Assembly (NCBI GenBank): GCA_900541855.1 | Contig: UQLD01000007.1 | Span: forward strand, 43,166 to 107,165 | Direction: 5' to 3' | Origin: an uncultured Collinsella sp. | GTDB taxonomy: Bacteria; Actinomycetota; Coriobacteriia; Coriobacteriales; Coriobacteriaceae | Length of the DNA: 64,000 nt | In this document: positions 33,276 to 44,401 of the stretch, piece after piece | How the letters are laid out: every line of letters begins with the position of its first letter | Position numbering within the stretch: the stretch's first letter is position 1 | Translations under genes and position numbers: made by a program | The notes under the pieces: generated by a model | Told to the model about the DNA's origin: nothing | Seen by the model: only the letters and a program-made list of their open reading frames with translations | Database searches by the model: none

Positions 33276-33525
33276 AGAACTTGTCGTGGAAGGTACGCGC
33301 AATGACCTCGTCCTGCTGCTCCTTGGTGAGCGTGTGGAAGTTCACGGCGTAGCCGGAAACGCGGATGGTCAGCTGCGGATACTTCTCGGGGTGAGCCTGA
33401 GCGTCGAGCAGCGTCTCACGGTTGAAGACGTTGATGTTCAGGTGGTGGCCACCCTTCTCGGCGTAAGCGTCGAGCATGTGGACCAGGTTATCGGCCTGAG
33501 TCTCGGAAACTTCAGAAACCTTCAT
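33274..33525 (-). CDS. Glycyl-radical domain of pyruvate formate-lyase encoded as a separate protein (GrcA-like)
   Basis: 83 residues. The C-terminal half is the PFL glycyl-radical loop: NVFNRETLLDAQAHPEKYPQ, then LTIRVSGYAVNFHTLTKEQQ with radical-bearing Gly58. It follows the 683-residue pflB product, which lacks exactly this part; E. coli PFL continues without a break from the end of one into the other. It resembles GrcA (YfiD), a spare part that rescues damaged PFL in E. coli, but here it seems to be the only source of the radical domain in the locus. The ATG follows AAGGAGACAC. PflA should generate the radical. Confidence 0.92.
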   Translation of the reverse strand: MKVSEVSETQADNLVHMLDAYAEKGGHHLNINVFNRETLLDAQAHPEKYPQLTIRVSGYAVNFHTLTKEQQDEVIARTFHDKF

Positions 33526-33548
33526 AATGTGTCTCCTTCGATCGATAG

Positions 33549-33609
33549 GCGCCGGCCGAAAACCGGCGCACTAATCAGTAATCGTTATTGTTAGTATAGC
33601 ACTAACAAT
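33549..33609 (-). promoter_or_regulatory. Two dyads in the pflB to glycyl-radical gene spacer
   Basis: GCGCCGG/CCGGCGC (33549-33569) and ATTGTTAGT-N5-ACTAACAAT (33587-33609) lie in the 86 bases between pflB and the small gene. Neither has a T-run downstream on the minus strand, so they may be mRNA processing or partial-termination structures, or a binding site for an internal promoter. Confidence 0.45.
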
Positions 33610-33611
33610 AG

Positions 33612-35663
<2,052 letters not shown>

Positions 35664-36212
35664 TGTGTAACCACGCTCCTAGTTACGTGTAATGCGGCGC
35701 TCTCTCACACCGCTGCTTATTGAATTCTTGAATGTTCGGCTTGCACTACCGGCTTCTTCCGTTCTTCACCACACGTTGGTGCAGGAAAAACGTTTGTCCA
35801 CCTTGGAACTACAACCCAAAACCCAAGATTTCACCCGTTTGAGAAGGATAACATAGCGACCCTCTCCATCTGGGCTGTTATATGTTTCTTTTTTTATATC
35901 ATAAGGGCGTTTTTTACAAAGCCGCAGGAAATGAGAGCGTGAACAACTACCGTTCACCGATTTGTTTGGTTTTTTCCTTGCCTTTGTACGACGTTCACCC
36001 TAGCTGTTATGCCAGCTTTATCAGGGTAAAGTACCTCTGAGTAGGCTTTAGGACATGCCTAACGATCTGCCCCTAACTTTGCTGGCATCGACGGTGTACG
36101 GAGGTCGCCTAAAGGCAGTTTTCTAGGCATGACCCAAAAATCTACCGTATAGGGCGCGCGTGCAAGGGTATCATCTTTCACCGAAAATAGTTTCTAGTGT
36201 TAGGGGTTTTCG
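35664..36212. promoter_or_regulatory. pfl promoter region and gap to marR
   Basis: 549 bases without a supported gene. On the minus strand, TTGTAA and TATAAA about 15 bases apart (near 35890-35915) could be the pfl promoter, leaving a leader of about 220 bases. GTGAACAACTACCGTTCAC at 35939-35957 is a dyad just upstream and contains the recurring CTACCGTTCACCG motif. CATGACCCAAAAATCTACCG at about 36128 repeats the motif seen at 16914. Short frames here look spurious. Confidence 0.4.
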
Positions 36213-36662
36213 GTGGAAGATACCGATTTCCGTGAACTTGGACGTCAGCTCTTAACTGAGTTTGGCAGCATGCATCAGCGCATTTCGCGCTTTGCGGACA
36301 AAGCTCTCGGTGGCGAGATGGCTGTAATGCGCGCCCTCATGCTCGCCGGCGGCTCGCTCACGCCGAGCGAACTCGCTGATCGCGCCTGGGTCTCGAGCGC
36401 CCGCATCGCCAATATTCTGCGCGCCCTCGAGGCCAAGGGCTGGGTCGAGCGCGAGCACTCAAAGACTGACCGTCGTCGCGTACACGTCATAGTGACCGAC
36501 AAGGGATTCCAGGATCTCGAAATCAAACGTCGGGAATTCGAGGACCGCACCGCGGCCTTCCTCGAGCAGCTCGGCGAAACAGATACCCAGGAGATGGTGC
36601 GCCTTCTAAGACGTGCCAACGAAATTATCGACCGCAATCAAGAAAGGAGAGATGCCGAGTGA
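36213..36662 (+). CDS. MarR family transcriptional regulator
   Basis: 149 residues with a winged helix: MALMLAGG-like helix, LTPSELADRAWVSSARIANI (recognition helix), LRALEAKGWVEREHSKTDRR and the wing RVHVIVTDKG, between long dimerisation helices. It starts with GTG at 36213. Its stop overlaps the GTG of the ABC gene by four bases (GTGA), so it is co-translated with the exporter and likely represses the operon in response to an exported compound. Confidence 0.9.
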   Translation: MEDTDFRELGRQLLTEFGSMHQRISRFADKALGGEMAVMRALMLAGGSLTPSELADRAWVSSARIANILRALEAKGWVEREHSKTDRRRVHVIVTDKGFQDLEIKRREFEDRTAAFLEQLGETDTQEMVRLLRRANEIIDRNQERRDAE

Positions 36663-39025
36663 GGATTCTCAAGCTCTTTAAAAAACATATCCTGGCACTG
36701 TTCGCAGCTATCGTACTTATCGTAATCAGCTGCAACGCCGATCTGGCGCTGCCTACCTATATGAGCGACATCGTCGACGTGGGCGTGCAGCAAGGCGGCA
36801 TCGCCTCGCCCGTGCCCGACACCATTCGCGCCGAATCGCTCGACGACCTCGAACTCTTCATGAGCTCCAAGGACGCCAAGGCTGTGGAGGCCGTGTTTAG
36901 CAAGGCGGACAATAACGGCATTCGAACGTACAAGGGCACCGAGGAGGAGCGTGCCGACGGCGGCAAGATTGCCGACATCATGAGCCTGCCCGAGACTGTC
37001 GTCCTTTCGTTCAACCAGGGTATTGACGCCAACTCCATGGGCGACATGATGGGCACGTCCGGTGAAAAAGACAACAGCGGCGCCCAGGCCATGCCCACGC
37101 CCGAGCAGATGGCGGCGATGACGCCCGAGCAACTCGCCGAGATGCAGCAGAAGGCCGCTGCGGCGCAGAACATGCAAAAACAGATTGATGCCGACGGTGG
37201 CAAGATCACCATGAAGAGCCTGCGTCTAGGCGTTGAAGGCGGCCTAATCGACCAGGGCAAGCTCGTCGAGGGCGCCAACGATATGGCAGACAAAATGGGC
37301 TCCATGTCGGGCTCCATCGTGACCCAACGCGCCGTGAGCTATGTGCAAGACGAGTACAAGGCACAGGGCATCGACCCCGCCGACGTGCAGAACGCCTACC
37401 TGGGCCGCATGGCGACCACGATGTTTGGTCTGTGCCTGGTGTCGCTCGTCGCCACCATCCTGACCGGTGCCGTGGCTTCGCGCACCGCCTGCTCCATCGC
37501 CCGCGACCTGCGCCGCGAGACCTTCAACAAGGTTATGCACTTCTCGCCGGCCGAGGTGGGCAAGTTTAGCCAGGCCTCGCTCATCACCCGCTGCACCAAC
37601 GACATTCAGCAGATCCAGATGGCCGCAACCCTGTTTATCCGCATGTGCCTGATGGCCCCCGTCATGGGCATCGTCGCCGTCATGCGCGTCCTGGCCAACC
37701 ACACCGGCCTGGAGTGGACCATCGCCGTGGCCATCATCGCGGTTTCGGCCGTTGTCGGCGTGCTCATGGGCCTCACCATGCCCAAGTTCAAAAAGATGCA
37801 GAGCTTTGTGGACCGCGTGAACCTTACCGCCCGCGAGCTGCTCGACGGCCTTATGCCCATCCGCTCGTTCAACCGTGAGGAGCATGAGCTCGAGCGTTTT
37901 GACAAGGCTTCGCTCGACCTGATGACCACGCAGCTCTACACCAACCGCGCCATGAGCTTCATGATGCCGCTCATGATGCTCGTCATGAACTGCATCACCG
38001 TGCTTATCGTCTGGTTTGGCGCGCAGGGCGTGTCCGACGGCGTGATGCAGGTCGGCAACATGATGGCGTTCATCTCCTACACTATGCAGATCGTCATGGC
38101 GTTTATGATCCTCACCATGGTTTCGGTCATCCTGCCCCGTGCCGAGGTCGCAGCCGAGCGCGTAGATGAGGTCATCACCTGCCCCACGAGCATCAACGAC
38201 CCTGCCTCGCCCAAACTGCCCGCTGCCAGCGCGCCGCGCGGCGAGCTCACCTTCCGTGACGTGAGCTTCCAGTATCCCGATGCCCGCGCCGACGTCATTA
38301 GCGGCGTAAACTTCACCACGCACGCCGGCCAGATGCTCGGCATCATTGGTTCCACGGGCTCGGGCAAGTCCACGCTCGTGCAGCTGATTCCGCGCCTGTA
38401 CGACGTCACGGGCGGCAGCATTTCGCTCGACGGCATCGACGTGCGCGACATGACCCTTTCCGAGCTGCGCCGCCGCATCGGTTATATTCCGCAGCAGGGT
38501 CGTCTGTTCTCGGGTACCGTCGAGAGCAACCTCAAGTTTGCCGGCGACATGGTGAGTGACGAGGATATGCGCCAGGCAGCACGCGTCGCCCAGGCGGAAG
38601 ACTTTATCGCCGAGCGCGAGGGCGGCTACGACTCCCCCATCAGCCAGGGCGGCTCCAATGTCTCGGGCGGTCAGCGCCAACGCCTGGCCATCGCCCGCGC
38701 ATTGGCCAAAAAGCCCGAGGTCGTGGTGTTCGATGACTCGTTTAGCGCCCTCGACTACAAGACCGACGCGCGCCTGCGCGAGGAGCTGGCAAAAAACGTT
38801 ACCGACGCCGCACTCGTGGTCGTAGCCCAGCGCATCGCGACCATCATGCACGCCGACCAGATCATCGTGCTCGACGACGGCCACGTAGTGGGCACCGGCA
38901 CGCACGAGGAGCTGCTGCGCAGCTGCCCGGCGTACCTGGAGATCGCACAGTCGCAGCTTTCCGCCGAGGAGCTGGGGCTTACCCAAAAAGAAATTGCAGC
39001 CGTCATGGAAGGAGGCGAGCGCTAA
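36659..39025 (+). CDS. Heterodimeric ABC exporter subunit 1, with degenerate catalytic residue
   Basis: 788 residues. One membrane helix (residues 11-27), then a hydrophilic, Met/Gln-rich outside segment of about 200 residues not seen in the partner, five more helices, and the nucleotide-binding domain: Walker A GSTGSGKST, PQQGRLFSGTVESN, signature SGGQRQRLAIARAL, Walker B VVVFDDSFSALD. Asp replaces the catalytic Glu after the Walker B Asp, as in the non-hydrolysing half of heterodimeric exporters. Its intact signature would complete the partner's active site. The start overlaps marR; the stop shares one base with the next ATG. Substrate unknown; multidrug or peptide export is usual. Confidence 0.9.
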   Translation: MRILKLFKKHILALFAAIVLIVISCNADLALPTYMSDIVDVGVQQGGIASPVPDTIRAESLDDLELFMSSKDAKAVEAVFSKADNNGIRTYKGTEEERADGGKIADIMSLPETVVLSFNQGIDANSMGDMMGTSGEKDNSGAQAMPTPEQMAAMTPEQLAEMQQKAAAAQNMQKQIDADGGKITMKSLRLGVEGGLIDQGKLVEGANDMADKMGSMSGSIVTQRAVSYVQDEYKAQGIDPADVQNAYLGRMATTMFGLCLVSLVATILTGAVASRTACSIARDLRRETFNKVMHFSPAEVGKFSQASLITRCTNDIQQIQMAATLFIRMCLMAPVMGIVAVMRVLANHTGLEWTIAVAIIAVSAVVGVLMGLTMPKFKKMQSFVDRVNLTARELLDGLMPIRSFNREEHELERFDKASLDLMTTQLYTNRAMSFMMPLMMLVMNCITVLIVWFGAQGVSDGVMQVGNMMAFISYTMQIVMAFMILTMVSVILPRAEVAAERVDEVITCPTSINDPASPKLPAASAPRGELTFRDVSFQYPDARADVISGVNFTTHAGQMLGIIGSTGSGKSTLVQLIPRLYDVTGGSISLDGIDVRDMTLSELRRRIGYIPQQGRLFSGTVESNLKFAGDMVSDEDMRQAARVAQAEDFIAEREGGYDSPISQGGSNVSGGQRQRLAIARALAKKPEVVVFDDSFSALDYKTDARLREELAKNVTDAALVVVAQRIATIMHADQIIVLDDGHVVGTGTHEELLRSCPAYLEIAQSQLSAEELGLTQKEIAAVMEGGER

Positions 39026-40881
39026 TGGCAGACGAGACCAAGACTCAGATTCCCAAGCCCACCCGCCAGCGTGGTCCCATGGGCCGCATGGGTGGCATGC
39101 GCCGCGGCGAAAAGGCCAAGGACTTTAAGGGCACCATGAGGCAGCTGCTCGGCTATATCGGCCAGCACAAGATTGCCGTGTTTGCCGCCGTCGCCTTTGC
39201 CGTGTGCTCGGTCATCTTTAACATTGTGGGACCCAAGGTGCTCGGCCAGGTTACGACCAAGCTGTTCGAAGGCCTGGTCGCAAAGGTCAACGGTACCGGC
39301 GACGTTGACTTTGACTGGATCGCCAAGACGCTCGGCTTTTTGCTCTGCCTGTATCTGGCGAGCTCTGTCTGCAGCCTCATCCAGGGCTGGCTCATGACCG
39401 GCGTCACGCAAAAGATCTGCTACCGCATGCGCAAGGAAATCGCCGCCAAGATTGCCGTCGTGCCGATGAGTTACTTCAACGGCCACAGCAAGGGAGACGT
39501 ACTCAGCCGCATCACCAACGACGTCGATACGCTGGGTCAGTCGCTCAACCAGAGCGTGACGCAGCTCATCACGTCGGTGACGCAGATTATCGGCGTGCTC
39601 GTCATGATGCTTTCGATCAGCCTGCCGCTTACCGGCGTCACCGTGCTCACGCTGCCGGCCGCCGCGATTATCTTGACCGTAATGATTCACTTCTCGCAGC
39701 CGTACTTCCGCGAGCAACAGCAGGTTCTGGGCGCCGTCAACGGCATTATCGAGGAGGACTTTGCCGGCCAGAACGTCATTCAGGTGTTCGACCGCGCCGA
39801 GGCCTCGATTGAAGAGTTCGACCGTCAAAACGACCGCCTCTTTATTAGTGGCTGGCGCTCGCAGTTCCTGTCGGGCCTGATGATGCCGCTTATGAGCTTG
39901 GTGGGCAACATGGGCTACGTGGGCGTCGTCGTGGTGGGCGCGCAGCTCGCGCTGACCGGCAATGCCACGCCCGGCGACATCCAGAGCTTTATCCAGTACG
40001 TTCGCAACTTTACGCAACCCGTGCAGCAGCTGGGCAACGTGAGCAACACGATGCAGTCGATGGCTGCCGCCACCGAGCGCGTCTTTGAGTTCCTGGCCGC
40101 GCCCGAGGAGGAGCAGAAGGCCGACGCGCAGATTCCCGAGAAGCGCCCCGGCCACGTGGTGTTTGACCATGTCAAGTTTGGCTACACGCCCGACAAGATC
40201 ATCATCCACGACTTTAGCTGCGAGGCGCAGCCCGGCCAGACCATCGCCATCGTCGGCCCCACCGGCGCCGGCAAGACCACGCTCATTAAGCTGCTGCAGC
40301 GCTTCTACGACGTGGACGGCGGCTCGCTGCGTGTCGAGGGCGTCGATGTGCGCGACTGGGACCGCGCGGCACTGCGCGGCGAGTTTGCCATGGTGCTGCA
40401 GGACACCTGGCTGTTTAACGGCACCATCCGCGAGAACATCCGCTACGGACGCCCCGACGCGAGCGATGCCGAGGTCGAGGCCGCTGCGCGCGCCGCACGC
40501 TGCGACCACTTTATTCATACGCTCGCCGGTGGCTACGACTTTATGATCAACGAGGAGGGCACCAACCTGTCGCAGGGTCAGCGCCAGCTCGTGACCATCG
40601 CCCGTGCCATTTTGGCCGACCGCCCGGCACTGATTCTGGACGAGGCGACTTCCAACGTCGATACCCGTACCGAGGAGCTTATTCAGCGCGCCATGGATGC
40701 GCTGATGCAGGGCCGCACCAGCTTTGTCATCGCGCACCGCCTGTCCACGATCCGCAACGCCGACGTGATCTTGGTGATTCGCGACGGCGACATCGTCGAG
40801 AAGGGCACGCACGACGAGCTGCTCGCCCAGGGCGGCTTCTACGCCGACCTGTACAACTCGCAGTTCGACGAAGCGGCGTAA
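39025..40881 (+). CDS. Heterodimeric ABC exporter subunit 2, catalytic
   Basis: 618 residues: a basic N-terminus, six membrane helices from about residue 45 to 325, then a nucleotide-binding domain with Walker A GPTGAGKTT, VLQDTWLFNGTIRENI, and a full Walker B plus Glu in LILDEATSNVDTRT. Its signature reads LSQGQRQLVTIARAI rather than LSGGQ. Together with subunit 1's Asp this places one degenerate ATP site (subunit 1 Walker motifs plus subunit 2 signature) and one consensus site, as in BmrCD or TM287/288. A strong terminator follows. Confidence 0.92.
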   Translation: MADETKTQIPKPTRQRGPMGRMGGMRRGEKAKDFKGTMRQLLGYIGQHKIAVFAAVAFAVCSVIFNIVGPKVLGQVTTKLFEGLVAKVNGTGDVDFDWIAKTLGFLLCLYLASSVCSLIQGWLMTGVTQKICYRMRKEIAAKIAVVPMSYFNGHSKGDVLSRITNDVDTLGQSLNQSVTQLITSVTQIIGVLVMMLSISLPLTGVTVLTLPAAAIILTVMIHFSQPYFREQQQVLGAVNGIIEEDFAGQNVIQVFDRAEASIEEFDRQNDRLFISGWRSQFLSGLMMPLMSLVGNMGYVGVVVVGAQLALTGNATPGDIQSFIQYVRNFTQPVQQLGNVSNTMQSMAAATERVFEFLAAPEEEQKADAQIPEKRPGHVVFDHVKFGYTPDKIIIHDFSCEAQPGQTIAIVGPTGAGKTTLIKLLQRFYDVDGGSLRVEGVDVRDWDRAALRGEFAMVLQDTWLFNGTIRENIRYGRPDASDAEVEAAARAARCDHFIHTLAGGYDFMINEEGTNLSQGQRQLVTIARAILADRPALILDEATSNVDTRTEELIQRAMDALMQGRTSFVIAHRLSTIRNADVILVIRDGDIVEKGTHDELLAQGGFYADLYNSQFDEAA

Positions 40882-40911
40882 AAACCGGCGGCAAACAACC
40901 GCAATGCCAAG

Positions 40912-40947
40912 AAAACGGGGGCGCAGGACAACCTGCACCCCCGTTTT
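40912..40947 (+). terminator. Terminator of the MarR-ABC operon
   Basis: AAAACGGGGG and CCCCCGTTTT with inner GCAGG-ACAA-CCTGC, 30 bases after the second ABC gene, ending in TTTTGTG. Confidence 0.8.
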
Positions 40948-41007
40948 GTGTCCTTCGAGCCTCGAAACGCCTTCCCTGAGACCTCACTGACGGCGCTTTC
41001 CAGACCC

Positions 41008-41241
41008 CGTGGGCAAAAAAGGGCAAATATGAGTACTGTTACCTTTTTAGTAACAGCCAAAACCGCCTCAAATGCCGCTCCCACGGCTTACACGCGTCCC
41101 TAAATTGATCAAACAACACCATAGCGGACTTATATGTGTTTGCGTTAATGAACATATTTTGCTGTTATGTCTATTATTTTGCGAAGGCAATATGATACTA
41201 AGATAGCAACCGTACTCATATTTGGCATTTTTTGCCCACAG
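41008..41241. repeat. AT-rich element with 35-base imperfect terminal inverted repeats
   Basis: The left end GTGGGCAAAAAAGGGCAAAT then ATGAGTACTGTTACC is matched, in inverse, by the right end at 41206-41241 (GTGGGCAAAAAATGCCAAAT then ATGAGTACGGTTGCT when read on the minus strand). About 165 AT-rich bases lie between, far below the surrounding GC content, with no ORF. This is the form of a non-autonomous mobile element or an imported regulatory cassette. No clear target-site duplication was found. Confidence 0.5.
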
Positions 41242-41322
41242 GGTATTTCCTAGGGAACCGACAACAGCCTTAGGGTCCCGCGCGGCGCCGCTCCCTCCCG
41301 GCATCCGCCGACGTTTGCCCAG

Positions 41323-41363
41323 ATAAAACCGACCAAAATAAACCTGTCCCTTTTTGGTCGGTT
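41323..41363. repeat. Hairpin repeat with conserved GGGACAGG loop, copy 2 (inverted)
   Basis: ATAAAACCGACCAAAATAAA then CCTGTCCCTTTTTGGTCGGT: a better-paired, reverse-oriented copy of the element at 6834-6873, with arms ACCGACCAAAA/TTTTGGTCGGT. It lies 100 bases before the DAHP synthase gene. With the element at 41008 it accounts for most of the 580-base gap. Confidence 0.6.
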
Positions 41364-41462
41364 TCGGGGTGACAAGGGCTTGCACTTTAGCGTGCGACAG
41401 CGGATAATGCCGAACACTCGACAATACGCTTATTGCTCTTTCTATAGATTGAGGAGGCCCCT

Positions 41463-42494
41463 ATGGCCATGGAATTCAAACGCAGGCTGCCGATCCCCAT
41501 GGAGATCCGCGAGGAAATGCCGCTTTCTGCCGAGCTTACCGCCAAAAAGCAGGCATTTGACGCCGAGGTCGCCAAAGTCTTTACCGGCGAGGACGCACGC
41601 AAGGTGCTCATCATCGGCCCGTGCTCTGCCGACCGCGAGGATTCGGTGCTTGAGTACATGAACCGACTGGCCAAGACCGCCGAGGAGGTCAAGGACAAGC
41701 TCATCATCATTCCGCGCGTCTACACCAATAAGCCGCGCACCAAGGGCACCGGCTACAAGGGTCTTCTGCACAACCCCAACCCCGAGGCTCCCGACGACCT
41801 GCTCGAGGGCGTCAAGGCCATCCGCCACATGCACCTGCGCGTCATCGAGGAGACCGGCTTCTTTACCGCCGATGAGATGCTCTACCCGTCCAACTACCAA
41901 TACCTCGTTGACCTGCTGAGCTATGTTGCCGTGGGCGCACGCTCGGTCGAGAACCAAGAGCATCGCCTGGTGTCGAGCGGCATTTCGGTACCCGTCGGCA
42001 TGAAGAATCCCACTGCCGGCTCTACCACCGTTATGCTCAACTCCATTTACGCCGCCCAGGCGCACCAGAGCTTCATCTTCCGCAACTGGGAGGTCGAGTG
42101 CGACGGCAATCCGCTCGCACACGCCGTTATGCGTGGCTACATCGGTCTCGATGGGCGCACCTACCCCAACTACCACTACGAACACCTGGAACGCTTGGCC
42201 GAACGCTATACCGAGCATGCCGGCTATGCCAATCCGGCAGCGGTCATCGACTGCAACCATGACAACTCGGGCAAGCGTCCGCTGGAGCAGTATCGCATTT
42301 GCAAGGAGGTGCTCGACAGCTGCCGCCGCAACGAATCCATCTCCAAGCTGGTCAAGGGCTTTATGATCGAGTCCTACCTGGAGGACGGCAACCAGCCGGT
42401 CGACGGCGGCGTCTTTGGCAAGTCGATCACCGACCCGTGCCTGGGCTGGGAAAAGACCGACTACCTCATCCACGAGATCGCGGAACGTATTTAG
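41463..42494 (+). CDS. 3-deoxy-7-phosphoheptulonate synthase (class I DAHP synthase)
   Basis: 343 residues, the size of the E. coli AroF/G/H type. It condenses PEP and erythrose-4-phosphate as the first step of aromatic amino-acid synthesis. Seen: VLIIGPCSADRED (metal Cys), RVYTNKPRTKGTGYKGLL (PEP-binding loop), GARSVENQEHRLVSSG, PVGMKNPTAGS, DCNHDNSGK (metal His), and KGFMIESYLEDGNQ. The ATG at 41463 follows GAGGAGG at five bases. No other aro genes are adjacent. Which amino acid inhibits it cannot be read from the sequence. Confidence 0.93.
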   Translation: MAMEFKRRLPIPMEIREEMPLSAELTAKKQAFDAEVAKVFTGEDARKVLIIGPCSADREDSVLEYMNRLAKTAEEVKDKLIIIPRVYTNKPRTKGTGYKGLLHNPNPEAPDDLLEGVKAIRHMHLRVIEETGFFTADEMLYPSNYQYLVDLLSYVAVGARSVENQEHRLVSSGISVPVGMKNPTAGSTTVMLNSIYAAQAHQSFIFRNWEVECDGNPLAHAVMRGYIGLDGRTYPNYHYEHLERLAERYTEHAGYANPAAVIDCNHDNSGKRPLEQYRICKEVLDSCRRNESISKLVKGFMIESYLEDGNQPVDGGVFGKSITDPCLGWEKTDYLIHEIAERI

Positions 42495-42495
42495 C

Positions 42496-42650
42496 TACGC
42501 GGTTTTACCAAACCGCGTAACGGCTCGACGCTGCAAACCCGCCAGAACGGCAATCTGCCTTTCAACTTCGGCGGCATGATCAAAAGATCAATGCCGCCTC
42601 GTTTCAAGGCACCTTGCTCGCTCTGGCGGGTTTTCGCTGACGTTTTTCGA
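42496..42650. repeat. TTACGCGG-type dispersed repeat, copy 1
   Basis: It begins TACGCGGTTTTACCAAACCG (a hairpin), continues CGTAACGGCTCGACGCTGCAA, and ends TTTTCGCTGACG. Between, CCCGCCAGA and TCTGGCGGG are complementary arms specific to this copy. Further copies are at 45960 and (inverted) 62371. It starts right after the DAHP synthase stop. From 42651 to 42827 there is only a small hairpin (GGGCAT...ATGCCC near 42757-42782). Confidence 0.75.
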
Positions 42651-42827
42651 CCTGCATTGTTGCCAGGGTTGGCACCAATGACTAATGCGATAGCTAGCTA
42701 CGTCGGTCCGATTGATCGGCTGGGTTTCCGAGGTGCGGCAGATTCCCGCGAAAGAGGAGGGCATAGACCTTAAGGGTCATGCCCGACGATTGAAGGGCAA
42801 GGTGCCGTGCCTCGGGAAGACAGACAG

Positions 42828-44033
42828 TTACGCCGAGGGCTCCTGCTGCGTAATGCAGTGGATATTTCCGCCACCGAAGACGACCTGCTCGGACTGAACG
42901 CCGACGCACTTGTAGACGCCCTCGCCCCAGACCTCGTCGTAGATCTTCTGGAGCGTGTCAACGGCAAGCTGATCGTTCTCGTCGCCGTACTGCGGGACGA
43001 TAACGCCGTGGTTGGTGACCAGGTAGTTCATGTAGGAGGCGATCAGCGGCTCGTTGGCAACGCGCGGCTCGGCGTTCTCGTCGGCGTCGATGGTGTCGCA
43101 GGAAGCCTGGTCCATGAACAGCGGGTTCACAGGCATGCAGAGCTTGTAGACCTTCATCTTGCGGCCCTTGGCGTCAACGGCGTTGGAAAGGGTCTCGTAG
43201 ACAGCATGGCATTGCTCGTAGAACGGATACTCGGGATCGTCGGTCCAGATGCAGGCCATGACGCCCGGAGCGATGAACGTAGCGACATCATCGATGTGGC
43301 CGTTGGTCTCCTCGGGGTCGATGCCCTCCTTAACCCAGATGACCTTCTCGACACCCAGGTAATCCTTGAGGTGCTCGTCCATATAGGCGCGAAGTTCCTC
43401 ACTCCAGGGCTCAAACTTCTTGTGGAACTTGGGCCAGATGGACTCGGGATCCTCTTCCTCCTCCAGAACCGCAGAGCAGGTGCGGCCCGGGGAAAGCAGG
43501 CACTGGTCGGTCACGACCACGGTGCCTTCGCCGTCGACGGTAATGGAGCCGCCCTCGAGGATCATGTCATCGGGACGATAGCGACGGCAGCCGGAAAGCT
43601 CAGCCATCTTAAGGGCAATCTGCTCGTCCTTGTCCCACGGGAAATAGAGGCCGTCGACGAGGCCGCCGTAGGCGTTGAAGTGCCAGTGGTTGGCGCGCTT
43701 ATCGCCCTTGCCATTGATAACAAAAGTGGCAGCGGTGTCGCGGAACCAAGCGTCGTCGGTGGTCATCTCGATAACGGTGACGTTCTCGTCTTCCTCAAAG
43801 GCGGCCTTGCAGTTGGCGTAGTCGGCCTGGTTTGCGCACATGGTGACCGGGGTGAACTCGGCGATGGCGCGAGCGATGGCGGCATACTGCTTCTGAGCCG
43901 GCTTGGCGCCGTGGGCCCAGGTGTCGGTGCGGTGGGGCCAACCCATCCACACGCGATCCTGCGGAGCGAACTCAGCGGGCATAAAGAAGCCGTCGGCCTT
44001 AGGGGTGGACTCGGACTCGGTGATCGTACGCAT
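42828..44033 (-). CDS. aguA: Agmatine deiminase
   Basis: 401 residues, converting agmatine to N-carbamoylputrescine and ammonia. Guanidino-modifying fold features: FFMPAEFAPQDRVWMGWPHR at the N-terminus, EMTTDDAWFRDTAATFVING, MILEGGSITVDGEG, ETNGHIDDVATFIAPG, and the catalytic Cys393 in VVFGGGNIHCITQQEP. The ATG at 44033 follows TTTGGAGGAAAT. It lies downstream of an agmatine/putrescine-type antiporter on the same strand, as in catabolic agmatine systems that raise pH and yield ATP; the transcarbamylase and carbamate kinase of that pathway are not in the window. Confidence 0.93.
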   Translation of the reverse strand: MRTITESESTPKADGFFMPAEFAPQDRVWMGWPHRTDTWAHGAKPAQKQYAAIARAIAEFTPVTMCANQADYANCKAAFEEDENVTVIEMTTDDAWFRDTAATFVINGKGDKRANHWHFNAYGGLVDGLYFPWDKDEQIALKMAELSGCRRYRPDDMILEGGSITVDGEGTVVVTDQCLLSPGRTCSAVLEEEEDPESIWPKFHKKFEPWSEELRAYMDEHLKDYLGVEKVIWVKEGIDPEETNGHIDDVATFIAPGVMACIWTDDPEYPFYEQCHAVYETLSNAVDAKGRKMKVYKLCMPVNPLFMDQASCDTIDADENAEPRVANEPLIASYMNYLVTNHGVIVPQYGDENDQLAVDTLQKIYDEVWGEGVYKCVGVQSEQVVFGGGNIHCITQQEPSA

Positions 44034-44401
44034 AAGATTTCCTCCAAATCGAACGATCGCTTGCTGCGGGCGGGTTACCCTCAGCCTAAAACCAAGAGAT
44101 GGTAGGCGCCCATTCCCCGGCAAAGGTCGGGGCGCCTGGCACCGGTTTTCACGGATGTCGCACCGGCAAGCGACGACGTAACCCGGTGCGCGGAGACAAA
44201 ACGCACGAAGGATACGGAAGAGAGATTGGGGCGGGCGGTGGTTACCGGAGCAATAGCTCACACCCACCTCAGAGAAAGGTTAGCAAACCTGTTGCTTGGG
44301 CACGCCTCCGAAGAGGCTAGAGCGTCCCGAGTCGGGAGCGACAAGCCCGACGAAGCGTACGTTGGTACGCGAGGAAGGTTGGAGCCCCGAATCCGGGTGC
44401 T
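44034..44401. repeat. Gap between antiporter gene and aguA with imperfect palindrome at 44317-44405
   Basis: The palindrome pairs CTAGAGCGTCCCGAGTCGGG with CCCGAATCCGGGTGCTCTAG around an inner GCGTACGTTGGTACGC stem. Its right arm contains the antiporter stop codon, and the match extends into the last codons (GAAGAGG against GAGGAGG). The remaining 280 bases hold small GC hairpins such as GGCGCC...GGGGCGCC at 44105-44132 but no gene. It is likely a terminator plus the aguA promoter. Confidence 0.55.

Noticed and set aside
33274..33611. The pflB/small-gene break as a sequencing frameshift
   Set aside because: An 86-base spacer with stop, dyads, SD and ATG separates the parts; a single base error cannot produce this.
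39022..40938. 638-codon open frame opposite the second ABC exporter gene (and similar ones opposite thrC, lysC, galT and others)
   Set aside because: They are antisense shadows of clear genes, His/Val/Arg-rich and without ribosome binding sites.
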